Shown: in pieces, positions 1-5,624 of the stretch | Layout of the letters: each line of letters begins with the position of its first letter | Numbering within the stretch: the first letter of the stretch is position 1 | Position numbers and translations under genes: made by a program | Assembly (NCBI GenBank): GCA_934401725.1 | Contig: CAKRSS010000081.1 | Coordinates: 1-6,783 of the forward strand | DNA: 6,783 nucleotides | Direction: 5' to 3' | Source: an uncultured Eubacteriales bacterium | GTDB lineage: Bacteria > Bacillota > Clostridia > Oscillospirales > CAG-272 | Notes under the pieces: generated by a model | Told to the model about the DNA's origin: nothing | What the model saw: only the letters and a program-made list of their open reading frames with translations | Databases searched by the model: none

Positions 1-145
1 ATGCCTTCGGCATAATCAAATTGTTCTTTCTCTGTTGCATAACAGAAAAGTACACTTCTTAACGTCCCGCAGACGTTATGGCGGCGGCCTGCCAAGGCTA
101 AAGAACTTATTCCGCATATAGGCATATGCAATACGCCTCACCCCC
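1..145 (-). repeat. Right end of a dispersed hairpin repeat (copy A, partly decayed)
   Basis: Read on the minus strand, this stretch begins with the edge motif GGCGTATTGCATATGCC (121-137, preceded by GGGGTGA at 138-144). It then matches the other intergenic copies through AGTTCTTTAGCCTTGGCAGG, an ACGTCTGCGGGACGT segment and AGAAGTGTACTTTTCTG. The hairpin corresponding to the one at 3186-3214 lies at 23-53. It is degenerate, with a TCTGTT/AACAGA core around a 4-nt loop and a bulge. A separate 5-bp hairpin, ATGCC/GGCAT, lies at 1-13. The copy runs off or ends near the window start. No protein gene is visible in these 184 bases, and I see no convincing promoter for dut. Confidence 0.8.
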
Positions 146-167
146 TCCCCCAAAACCAAAAATCACC

Positions 168-173
168 GAAAGG
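168..173 (+). promoter_or_regulatory. Ribosome binding site of dut
   Basis: GAAAGG lies 11 nt before the ATG at 185 and supports that start. The same kind of site precedes maf after its own copy of the repeat edge. Confidence 0.6.
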
Positions 174-184
174 TAAAAAAATAA

Positions 185-631
185 ATGGAACTTAACGTAA
201 AAATAAAACTCACCCGCGGAGCGACGCTCCCGACCTACGCCACCGACGGCTCCGCCGCTATGGATCTGCGCGCGGCTCTTGAGGGCGGAGCGCTGACCGT
301 CGCGCCCGGCGAGCGCGTCCGCGTGCCTACCGGTATCGCCGTCTCGACCGGACGGAGCGACGTCGTCGCTATCGTCGCCGCACGCAGCGGACTCGGCACT
401 AAGTACGGCATCTGCCTCGCAAACGGCATAGGCGTCATCGACTCCGATTACCGCGGCGAGATTTCGATAAGCCTGCTCAATACCTCGTCAGACAGCTTCA
501 CCGTCCACGACGGCGACCGCATCGCGCAGCTCATGTTCATGCCAGTCTACGCCGCGCGCCTCACCGCCTGCGACGAGCTCGACTCCACCGCGCGCGGTGA
601 GGGCGGCTTCGGCTCGACAGGCATCGGCTGA
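185..631 (+). CDS. dut: dUTP diphosphatase (trimeric dUTPase)
   Basis: Hydrolyses dUTP to dUMP and pyrophosphate in the cytoplasm, keeping uracil out of DNA and supplying dUMP for thymidylate synthesis. The 148-residue length is usual for the homotrimeric family. All five family motifs are present in order: motif I around GSAAMDLRA (22-30), motif II ARSGLGTKYGI (66-76, with Ala where Pro is common), motif III GVIDSDYRGEI (83-93, with the catalytic Asp expected at D86), motif IV GDRIAQLMFMP (110-120), and the Gly-rich C-terminal motif V RGEGGFGSTG (137-146), which closes over the substrate. The ATG at 185 follows GAAAGG. The gene starts about 40 nt after a repeat edge and is followed 25 nt later by the leucine-rich-repeat protein, so the two may be co-transcribed, although their functions look unrelated. 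Confidence 0.97.
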   Translation: MELNVKIKLTRGATLPTYATDGSAAMDLRAALEGGALTVAPGERVRVPTGIAVSTGRSDVVAIVAARSGLGTKYGICLANGIGVIDSDYRGEISISLLNTSSDSFTVHDGDRIAQLMFMPVYAARLTACDELDSTARGEGGFGSTGIG

Positions 632-656
632 CCTGCGCCGTAGCACAACGTACGAT

Positions 657-3029
657 ATGAAAAAACTTCGTTCCGAACCGGCGCGTTCGCCGGTCTCCGC
701 CGTGCTAGCAAAAGCGCACGAAAAAAAGCTCGCAAAAGCACACGCAAAAGCGCTCGCGGGCGTGCTCGCCGTCGCGCTCGCCGTACCGCTTGCTGCTCCC
801 CTGACCGCCTCGGCGCTGGCAGAGTTGCCTCCCGTCCCGGTATCGACCGGCTCCGCGAAGGACGTAAGCGGCACGGGCAGCACCGGCGCAACGCCCGGCA
901 CCGCGTGGAGCTCCGCCGACGCCTTTACCTACGCATTCAGCGGCGACACCGCCGTCATAACCGACTATTCGGGCTCTGCCGTGTCGGTCGCCGTCCCCGC
1001 GACGGTGCTCGGACGACCCGTCACCGGAATTGCGGACGGCGTGTTCGCCTCGCACCCCGAGATTCTGCGCCTCGACATTCCCGCGAGCGTGAAGAGCATC
1101 GGCGCGGGCGCTTTCCGCGACTGCACGGGTCTGCTGACCGTCACGCTGCCCGGCGTCACGAGCATAGGCGACAGCGCTTTTTCCGGCTGCACCTCGCTGT
1201 ATTTCGTCGACGTCGGCGACAGCCTGCGTACGCTGGGCGCGCGCGCCTTTTCCGGCTGCACCTCGCTTGCCTCGCTGACGCTGCCCGACACGCTTGAGTC
1301 GGTCGGCGCGGCGGCGTTCTCGGGCTGTACCGCGCTCTCCGACCTCGTCCTGCTCTCGGGCGGAACGCGACTTTCCTCGCTTCCCGCCGACGCGCTGCCG
1401 GGCGGCGTCAACGTCGTCACGGCCGCGAGTATGAGCGAAAATGCCGCCGGGGCTACGTTCACCGTCGCCGCGGGACAGGCAAGCGGCGCGGAGCTCGGTT
1501 ACAGAACGGTCGTCGGCGGAATTGAGATCACCTCCTGCCGCACCTCGGCCGCGGCGCTCGTCCTGCCCGACACCATCGACGGGCGCGCTGTCATAAGCAT
1601 CGGCGAGGGCGCGTTCGCTTCGGGCTGCGGCGCGCTGCGGGCGGTCGTACTGCCGCGCGGCGTCACGTCGATAGGCGCGGGCGCTTTCCGCGGCCTCAGC
1701 TCGCTGAGCTATGTCCGCATGCCGGACAGGCTGAGTGCCGTTCTCGGCGGCGACAGCTTCCGCGACTGCGTCTCGCTGCGCACAATAATGGTGCCCGAGG
1801 GCACGGCGACGGTCGGCATGAGTGCCTTTTCAGGCTGCCGTTCGCTTGAGCTCGTGACGCTGCCCTCGACGCTCGGACGCATTCTTTCGGGTGCGTTTTC
1901 GGGCTGCACCTCGCTCGCCCGTCTCTATCTGCGCGGCGACGAGCCCGAATGCGGCGGCAAAAACAGCACCGACGACATGATGGCCTTCGGTCTCGTTCCG
2001 GCGGGCATGAAGGTTTACACCGAGGCCGGGCGCACCTGGTCGACGACCTCGGCGCTGTGGTATCCCAACGGGCGGTCGTACTCGGGCGGTTACGTCCGCG
2101 AGGCGCTGGCCGTCGGGCATTTCTACGCCGAGAGCGAGTATCGCGCGGCGACCTGTCACAGCGATGGGCTGCGCGTCTTTACCTGCCCCTTCTGCGGCGA
2201 CTCGTACAGCGAAAGCTCCCCCATGACCGAGCACGAGTTTGTCAGCATGGGCGTGACGGACGGCATCGAGACCTTCCGCTGTCGCTATTGCACGGCCAAC
2301 TACACCCGCGCGCGCATTGAGGCGTGCGAGGTTGACATTGATTTTGACATCACCGAGAGCGGCGCTGACGTCGTGCGCGGGCTGTACGTCCGCTTCCGCG
2401 GCGCGCTGCTCGGACAGGACGTCGACTACACCTACACGGTTAAGTTCAATGGCGCGCAGGGGCGCGTCGAGGTGGAAGTCGTCGGTATCGGCGGCTACAC
2501 GGGACGCGGCGAGTGGGGATTTTCCGCCTACACCGGCGAGGCGCTCAAACGCTACACCGTGACGGCGACCGGCGCGCAGGGCGGCGGCGAATACTACCGT
2601 GGCGACACGGTAAGGCTTGCGCCGTCCGAGCCGATTCCGGCGGGCTACGAGGCGGTATGGACGTCCGACGACGTGACGCTGACAGTCTTTTCCGACGGCG
2701 GCGCCGGGTTCACCATGCCGGCGCGGCCGGTGAGCGTGACGCTGACGCTGCGTCCCGCGCCCGAGACGACGCCGCCGGACACGATGCCACCCGACACCGA
2801 GCCCGTAACGACGCCTCCCGAGACGACGCCGGACACGACGCCGCCCGACACCGTCCCACCCGACACGGGAACCACCGCGCCCGTCGAGACGACGACGAGG
2901 CCGCCGTACAGCCACACCGACCCCGGCCGCCAGTACCTGCGCACTGCGATACTGTGGGGCGCGGTGCTGTTCGTCTCGCTCGCGGCGTTTGTAGGCGTGT
3001 GTGTGACGCTGTTCAGGCGGAAGAGGTGA
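657..3029 (+). CDS. Secreted BspA-type leucine-rich-repeat surface protein with Pro/Thr stalk and C-terminal membrane anchor
   Basis: A 790-residue predicted exported protein. The N-terminus is Lys-rich with two LAKAH repeats, then an Ala/Leu/Val hydrophobic core (about 32-49) and possible signal peptidase sites ASA (51-53) or ALA (53-55). Two blocks of BspA-type (LRR_5) repeats follow, at about 112-240 and 282-435. They show the recurring pattern SIGxxAFxxCTSLxxxxLP, including several AFSGCTSL copies. Next is a possible metal-binding segment with two CxxC pairs (C510/C513 and C542/C545) and H526, a pattern common in gut Firmicute surface proteins. After it come a beta-rich region (about 560-640) and an InlB-B-like repeat ending in FTMPARPVSVTL (about 642-700). 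The C-terminus has a Pro/Thr/Asp/Glu stalk (703-750), a transmembrane helix (764-786) and an RRKR tail. There is no LPXTG motif, so membrane anchoring rather than sortase attachment is inferred. The ligand is unknown. No clear Shine-Dalgarno site precedes the ATG at 657. A GTG at 597 is in frame but overlaps dut. Confidence 0.88.
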   Translation: MKKLRSEPARSPVSAVLAKAHEKKLAKAHAKALAGVLAVALAVPLAAPLTASALAELPPVPVSTGSAKDVSGTGSTGATPGTAWSSADAFTYAFSGDTAVITDYSGSAVSVAVPATVLGRPVTGIADGVFASHPEILRLDIPASVKSIGAGAFRDCTGLLTVTLPGVTSIGDSAFSGCTSLYFVDVGDSLRTLGARAFSGCTSLASLTLPDTLESVGAAAFSGCTALSDLVLLSGGTRLSSLPADALPGGVNVVTAASMSENAAGATFTVAAGQASGAELGYRTVVGGIEITSCRTSAAALVLPDTIDGRAVISIGEGAFASGCGALRAVVLPRGVTSIGAGAFRGLSSLSYVRMPDRLSAVLGGDSFRDCVSLRTIMVPEGTATVGMSAFSGCRSLELVTLPSTLGRILSGAFSGCTSLARLYLRGDEPECGGKNSTDDMMAFGLVPAGMKVYTEAGRTWSTTSALWYPNGRSYSGGYVREALAVGHFYAESEYRAATCHSDGLRVFTCPFCGDSYSESSPMTEHEFVSMGVTDGIETFRCRYCTANYTRARIEACEVDIDFDITESGADVVRGLYVRFRGALLGQDVDYTYTVKFNGAQGRVEVEVVGIGGYTGRGEWGFSAYTGEALKRYTVTATGAQGGGEYYRGDTVRLAPSEPIPAGYEAVWTSDDVTLTVFSDGGAGFTMPARPVSVTLTLRPAPETTPPDTMPPDTEPVTTPPETTPDTTPPDTVPPDTGTTAPVETTTRPPYSHTDPGRQYLRTAILWGAVLFVSLAAFVGVCVTLFRRKR

Positions 3030-3045
3030 GGCTATTGCATATGCT
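3030..3045 (+). repeat. Extra copy of the repeat edge abutting the surface-protein stop codon
   Basis: GGCTATTGCATATGCT is a one-base-shorter variant of the edge motif GGCGTATTGCATATGCC found at 3064, 34 nt further on. Together with the preceding stop codon it reads GGTGAGGCTATTGC, matching the GGGGTGAGGCGTATTGC seen when copy A and the right arm are read outward. The stop TGA therefore lies inside the repeat motif. Confidence 0.75.
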
Positions 3046-3063
3046 CCTACGCGTGAGGGCGGG

Positions 3064-3299
3064 GGCGTATTGCATATGCCCATGCGCTTTTAGAAAAGTT
3101 CTTTGGCCTTGGCGGGCGCACGCCGTGAAGGCCACCGACGGTGGAGAAGTGTACTCGCCGAACGTCTGCGGGACGTGATTTAACTGTACTTTTCTGCCGC
3201 GAGCAGAAAAGTACCAAAAGAATCGCCCCAAAGGGGCCGAACCTACGGTTCGCCCCCTCTGGACTCCCCCACTCCCGTGGGGATGGCTTAGGGGGACGT
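3064..3299 (+). repeat. Left arm of large inverted repeat (copy B)
   Basis: This arm starts with GGCGTATTGCATATGCC (3064-3080), which can itself fold as a 7-bp hairpin with one G-T wobble. It then carries a series of short hairpins: GGCCTT/AAGGCC enclosing GGCG/CGCC (3105-3133), CCACC/GGTGG (3132-3144), a long 11-bp stem (3186-3214), GCCCC/GGGGC (3225-3237), CGAACC/GGTTCG (3238-3252) and CCCCAC/GTGGGG (3267-3282). It is nearly the reverse complement of 3670-3867, with a perfect 35-bp match between 3251-3285 and 3684-3718. It is about 38 nt longer than its partner because it keeps the CCGTGAAGGCCACC..GTGGAGAAGTGT segment that the right arm lacks. Reading frames through it are by-products of the repeat. 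Confidence 0.9.
3186..3214 (+). repeat. 11-bp perfect hairpin, main stem of the repeat (left arm)
   Basis: GTACTTTTCTG (3186-3196) pairs perfectly with CAGAAAAGTAC (3204-3214) around the 7-nt loop CCGCGAG. No T-run follows on either side, so a simple intrinsic terminator is not the obvious role. This is the most conserved part of the repeat across the window. Confidence 0.9.
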
Positions 3300-3669
3300 A
3301 ATCCGCCTCATTGGCGCACGGTACCGGCGCGGCTCGGTCAGAATCGCTCTACCGCGCCTTTGTTATAGTACGGCTTTGTCCCCGGTTTTACGTTGTCTGG
3401 GGGTTCAGCTTAAATCGGTTTTCTGCTGGCAAAGTAGTTTGTTGATGGCGGGCGGTTCCGCTCGTTGGTCTTGTACAATTTTCATCCCGAGAACCATTTG
3501 TACCGCAGACGCTCCCACCGGGACGCACGGAGGGCCGCCGGGGCGGGGCGTCAATGGTTAGCCTGCCCAGTGTGGGTTCCGGTGCATGTTCCGGCGAGTA
3601 TGAACGCGGACGCAGTGAGCTTCCCGAAAGGCGTCTTTCCGCCGGATGCAGACTTCGGCAAGGGTGGGC
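3300..3669. other. Unique core of the inverted-repeat element, no recognisable gene
   Basis: These roughly 370 nt between the two arms have no counterpart elsewhere in the window. Short open frames exist on both strands, but none has a ribosome binding site or a recognisable domain. The clearest local structure is a 7-bp stem GGCGCGG/CCGCGCC (3326-3332 with 3352-3358) over a 19-nt loop, followed by TTTG. A GCGG/CCGC mini-stem lies near 3450. It could be the variable region of a non-coding RNA or leftover sequence captured between two repeat copies. I cannot choose between these. Confidence 0.5.
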
Positions 3670-3867
3670 ACGTCCCCTTGAAACATCCCCACGGGAGTGG
3701 GGGAGTCCAGAGGGGGCGAACCGTAGGTTAGCCCTCTCTGGGGCGACTCTTTTGGTACTTTTCTGCTCGCGGCAGAAAAGTACAGTTAAATCACGTCCCG
3801 CCGACGTTCGGCGAGTGCCTTCCAAGGCCAAAGAACTTATCTTGCATACAGGCATATGCAATACGCC
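3670..3867 (-). repeat. Right arm of large inverted repeat (copy B)
   Basis: Read on the minus strand, this arm begins with GGCGTATTGCATATGCC (3851-3867) and follows the left arm through AGTTCTTTGGCCTTGG, CGCCGAACGTCGGCGGG (which holds a perfect 6-bp CGCCGA/TCGGCG hairpin), GTGATTTAACT, the 11-bp hairpin, TCGCCCC, AACCTACGGTTCG and the 35-bp perfect segment (3684-3718). The inner end is marked by ACGTCCCC (3670-3677), complementary to GGGGACGT at 3292-3299. About 38 nt present in the left arm, between CCTTGG and ACTCGCC, are missing here. No flanking target-site duplication is apparent. Confidence 0.9.
3755..3783 (-). repeat. 11-bp perfect hairpin, main stem of the repeat (right arm)
   Basis: The same stem as at 3186-3214, in inverted orientation. 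GTACTTTTCTG (3755-3765) and CAGAAAAGTAC (3773-3783) enclose the loop CTCGCGG, the reverse complement of the left-arm loop. Confidence 0.88.
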
Positions 3868-3907
3868 TCACCCCCACCTCACCCCCACCTCACCCCCACC
3901 TCACCCC
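3866..3907 (+). repeat. 11-bp tandem repeat between the repeat edge and maf
   Basis: Three full copies of CCTCACCCCCA (3866-3876, 3877-3887, 3888-3898) are followed by a partial CCTCACCCC (3899-3907). The first unit overlaps the outer border of the repeat edge, so the array looks like local expansion of that border. A CACCC/GGGTG hairpin follows (3902-3916), just before the maf ribosome binding site. Copy A, upstream of dut, has only one unit followed by a C-rich run. Confidence 0.88.
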
Positions 3908-3927
3908 GTTCGGGTGCAAAATCCACC

Positions 3928-3933
3928 AAAAGG
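3928..3933 (+). promoter_or_regulatory. Ribosome binding site deciding the maf start
   Basis: AAAAGG ends 9 nt before the ATG at 3943. It supports that start over the in-frame ATG at 3856, which lies inside the repeat and has no comparable site. Confidence 0.65.
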
Positions 3934-3942
3934 TATTTCAAA

Positions 3943-4608
3943 ATGAACCTCATTTTAGCCTCCGCTTCCCCGCGCCGCAGGGAAATACTCACCACACTCG
4001 GTATGGAGTTCGCCGTCGCCGTCCCGGACGCGGACGAGAGCTCCGATATACACGACCCCGCCGAGCTCGTCCGCGAGCTCGCACTGCGCAAGGGCGCCTG
4101 CGTCCGCGATATGCTGCGCGACGGCAGACTTCAAATGTCGGCTGACACACCGGCCGACCCCGACGGCACGCTCATAATTTCGTCCGACACGCTCGTCTGG
4201 TGCGCGGGCGAGATTCTCGGCAAGCCCCGCGACCGCGCCGACGCCCGCCGTATGCTCCGGTTGATGTCCGGGCGTGAGCACACCGTCTTAAGCGGCATCG
4301 CGCTCACGCTCACGGGGAACGCAACCGGGGACGACAGGGTCGTGAACGACAAAGTCGTGTCCGACGTCTCCGCCACGCGCGTGCGCTTCGGCGAGATAAG
4401 CGAGCACGAGCTCGACCTCTACCTCGAGCGCTGCCACTACATGGACAAGGCGGGCGCTTATGCCATTCAGGAGGGTGCGTCTATGTTCATCGACGGCATC
4501 GACGGCGACTTTTTTACCGTCATGGGTCTGCCCGTGCGGTGCATGTACCGGCTCGCCGCGCGCGGGCTCGGTATCGACCTTCAGACGCTGTGTCACAAAA
4601 CAAATTAA
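3943..4608 (+). CDS. maf: Maf family nucleoside triphosphate pyrophosphatase (dTTP/UTP type)
   Basis: Maf proteins hydrolyse nucleoside triphosphates to monophosphates and pyrophosphate, acting on dTTP, UTP and modified pyrimidine nucleotides in the cytoplasm. They are also linked to septum inhibition in Bacillus. The 221-residue product has the N-terminal signature LASASPRRREIL (5-16), the central SSDTLV with its conserved Asp (D82) followed by GKPRDRADARRML (93-105) and MSGREHTVLSG (108-118), and the C-terminal DKAGAYAIQEGA (168-179) with the conserved Lys and Gln. The DKAGAY-IQ form resembles the dTTP/UTP subgroup. It is longer than the usual 190 or so residues because of hydrophilic insertions near 59-76 and 121-139. 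It is 12 nt upstream of mreB, and its stop codon overlaps the mreB ribosome binding site. The start at 3943 fits the LASASPRR motif and AAAAGG. Confidence 0.95.
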   Translation: MNLILASASPRRREILTTLGMEFAVAVPDADESSDIHDPAELVRELALRKGACVRDMLRDGRLQMSADTPADPDGTLIISSDTLVWCAGEILGKPRDRADARRMLRLMSGREHTVLSGIALTLTGNATGDDRVVNDKVVSDVSATRVRFGEISEHELDLYLERCHYMDKAGAYAIQEGASMFIDGIDGDFFTVMGLPVRCMYRLAARGLGIDLQTLCHKTN

Positions 4609-4612
4609 GGAG
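4607..4612 (+). promoter_or_regulatory. mreB ribosome binding site overlapping the maf stop codon
   Basis: AAGGAG begins on the last two bases of the maf TAA and ends 8 nt before the mreB ATG. This close arrangement suggests translational coupling of maf and mreB. Confidence 0.8.
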
Positions 4613-4620
4613 AAATTACA

Positions 4621-5622
4621 ATGGTCAGACAGCTCGGACTGGATATGGGCAGCTCCAACACGCGAATATTTGACAAAGAAAAGGGAATGGCTCTGCGTTC
4701 GCCGACCGCCGTCGCGACCGAGGTCCGCACGGGCAAGACGGTCGCAGCCGGGCCCGACGCGCGCCGCATGTTCGGCAAGACGCCGCCCGAAATCTGCGCC
4801 TGCCGACCGGTTCAGGGGGGCGTTGTCGCCGAGCCCGAGGCCGCCGCGCGCATGCTCAAGGTGTACTTCGCCAAGCTCGAGGCCGTGTCCGTCATGCACC
4901 GCCCGGACGTCACCGTCTCGCTGCCCTGCCGGGTCAACGAGGTCGAGCGCCGCGCGCTTGAGGACACCGTTTACGAGGCGGGCGCGCGGCAGGTCTACAT
5001 GGTCGACGCGCCCATCGCGGCGGCGCTCGGCGCAGGACTGCGCATCTCGGGCCCGCGAGGCTGCATGATAATCGACCTCGGCGGCGGGTGCTGTCAGGCG
5101 TCGGTGCTCAGCATGGGCGGCATCGTGACGAGCGACACCATCCGCATCGGCTGCTCCGACCTCGACCGCGCCATCGTCCAGTACATCCGCAAAAAATACG
5201 ACCTTCTCATCGGCGAGGCGGCGGCCGAGGCGCTGAGAATCAAGATAGGCTCGGCCTGGCAGAACTTCGACCGCGGCGTGGCTGAGGTGCCGGGTCGCGA
5301 CCTCGGCGGCGGCCTGACGGGCGTTGCTCGCGTGAGCTGCGCCGACGTCTGCGCGGCCATGTCCGAGCGGCTCGAGCGCATAATCGGCATGGTCAAGACG
5401 ACGCTCGAGGAGACGCCGCCCGAGCTCGCGTCGGACATATACGACAGCGGCATTATGCTGCTCGGCGGCGGCGCGCTTATCGACGGCCTGCCCGAGCTCA
5501 TGAAAAAGCACATCGGAATCCGCGTAAACCCGATAAAGAACCCCATGGACTGCACCTGTCGCGGTCTTGGCTGGTGTCTCGGCAACGAGGCGGCGAAAAA
5601 ATACATCCGGAATCGGAGCTAA
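4621..5622 (+). CDS. mreB: MreB/Mbl family bacterial actin homologue, apparently with a degenerate ATPase site
   Basis: MreB proteins form membrane-bound actin-like filaments that guide lateral wall synthesis. The 333-residue length and motif order fit the family: phosphate-1 LDMGSSNT (7-14), NEVERRAL (106-113) in subdomain IA, VDAPIAAALGAGL (128-140), phosphate-2 DLGGG (152-156), IGEAAAEALRIKIGSA (197-212), PGRDL (224-228), TPPELASDI (265-273) and adenosine motif LLGGGALI (280-287). Two sites differ from canonical MreB. The usual EEPMAAAIG is DAPIAAALG, so the Glu before Pro is Ala130. GGGTTE is GGGCCQ, so both Thr and the Glu become Cys157, Cys158 and Gln159. These positions are those proposed for ATP hydrolysis, so nucleotide binding may persist with weak or no hydrolysis. 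It may be a specialised paralogue rather than the main MreB. Downstream is nth, not mreC/mreD. Confidence 0.92.
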   Translation: MVRQLGLDMGSSNTRIFDKEKGMALRSPTAVATEVRTGKTVAAGPDARRMFGKTPPEICACRPVQGGVVAEPEAAARMLKVYFAKLEAVSVMHRPDVTVSLPCRVNEVERRALEDTVYEAGARQVYMVDAPIAAALGAGLRISGPRGCMIIDLGGGCCQASVLSMGGIVTSDTIRIGCSDLDRAIVQYIRKKYDLLIGEAAAEALRIKIGSAWQNFDRGVAEVPGRDLGGGLTGVARVSCADVCAAMSERLERIIGMVKTTLEETPPELASDIYDSGIMLLGGGALIDGLPELMKKHIGIRVNPIKNPMDCTCRGLGWCLGNEAAKKYIRNRS

Positions 5623-5624
5623 GT

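Noticed and set aside
597..656. GTG start at 597 extending the surface protein by 20 residues
   Set aside because: It overlaps the conserved C-terminal motif of dut, has no ribosome site, and adds a non-signal-like leader. The ATG at 657 gives the MKK start typical of an exported protein.
1830..3083. 417-codon open frame on the minus strand opposite the surface protein
   Set aside because: Its translation is Arg/Gly/His/Val-rich low-complexity sequence with no domain. It is the antisense shadow of a GC-rich repetitive gene.
3141..3368. Small + strand frame in the left arm and its mirror on the minus strand (3388-3861), with nearly identical segments such as NLRFAPSGLPHSRGD
   Set aside because: The similarity is fully explained by the inverted repeat. 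Neither frame has a ribosome site or known domain, and both pass through several hairpins. Such frames are likely to be mis-annotated as hypothetical proteins.
3843..3867. Possible promoter TTGCAT...TATGCAATAC upstream of maf
   Set aside because: The candidate boxes are too close together for a sigma-70 type promoter and are part of the conserved repeat edge.
3064..3867. Insertion sequence with transposase
   Set aside because: Inverted arms are present, but the core encodes no transposase-like protein and no target-site duplication is visible. At most this is a non-autonomous element.
3866..3907. Possible CRISPR array
   Set aside because: The units are 11 bp, contiguous and without spacers, so this is a simple tandem repeat.
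3856..3942. Upstream ATG for maf at 3856
   Set aside because: The added 29 residues are encoded by the repeat edge and the 11-bp tandem array. Family alignment and AAAAGG favour 3943.
4288..5511. 407-codon open frame on the minus strand across maf and mreB
   Set aside because: It opposes two genes with clear family motifs, and its product has no recognisable motif. It results from strong third-position GC bias.
5574..5624. Upstream ATG for nth at 5574
   Set aside because: It lies within the mreB coding sequence. The ATG at 5625 has CGGAG at good spacing and directly follows the mreB stop.
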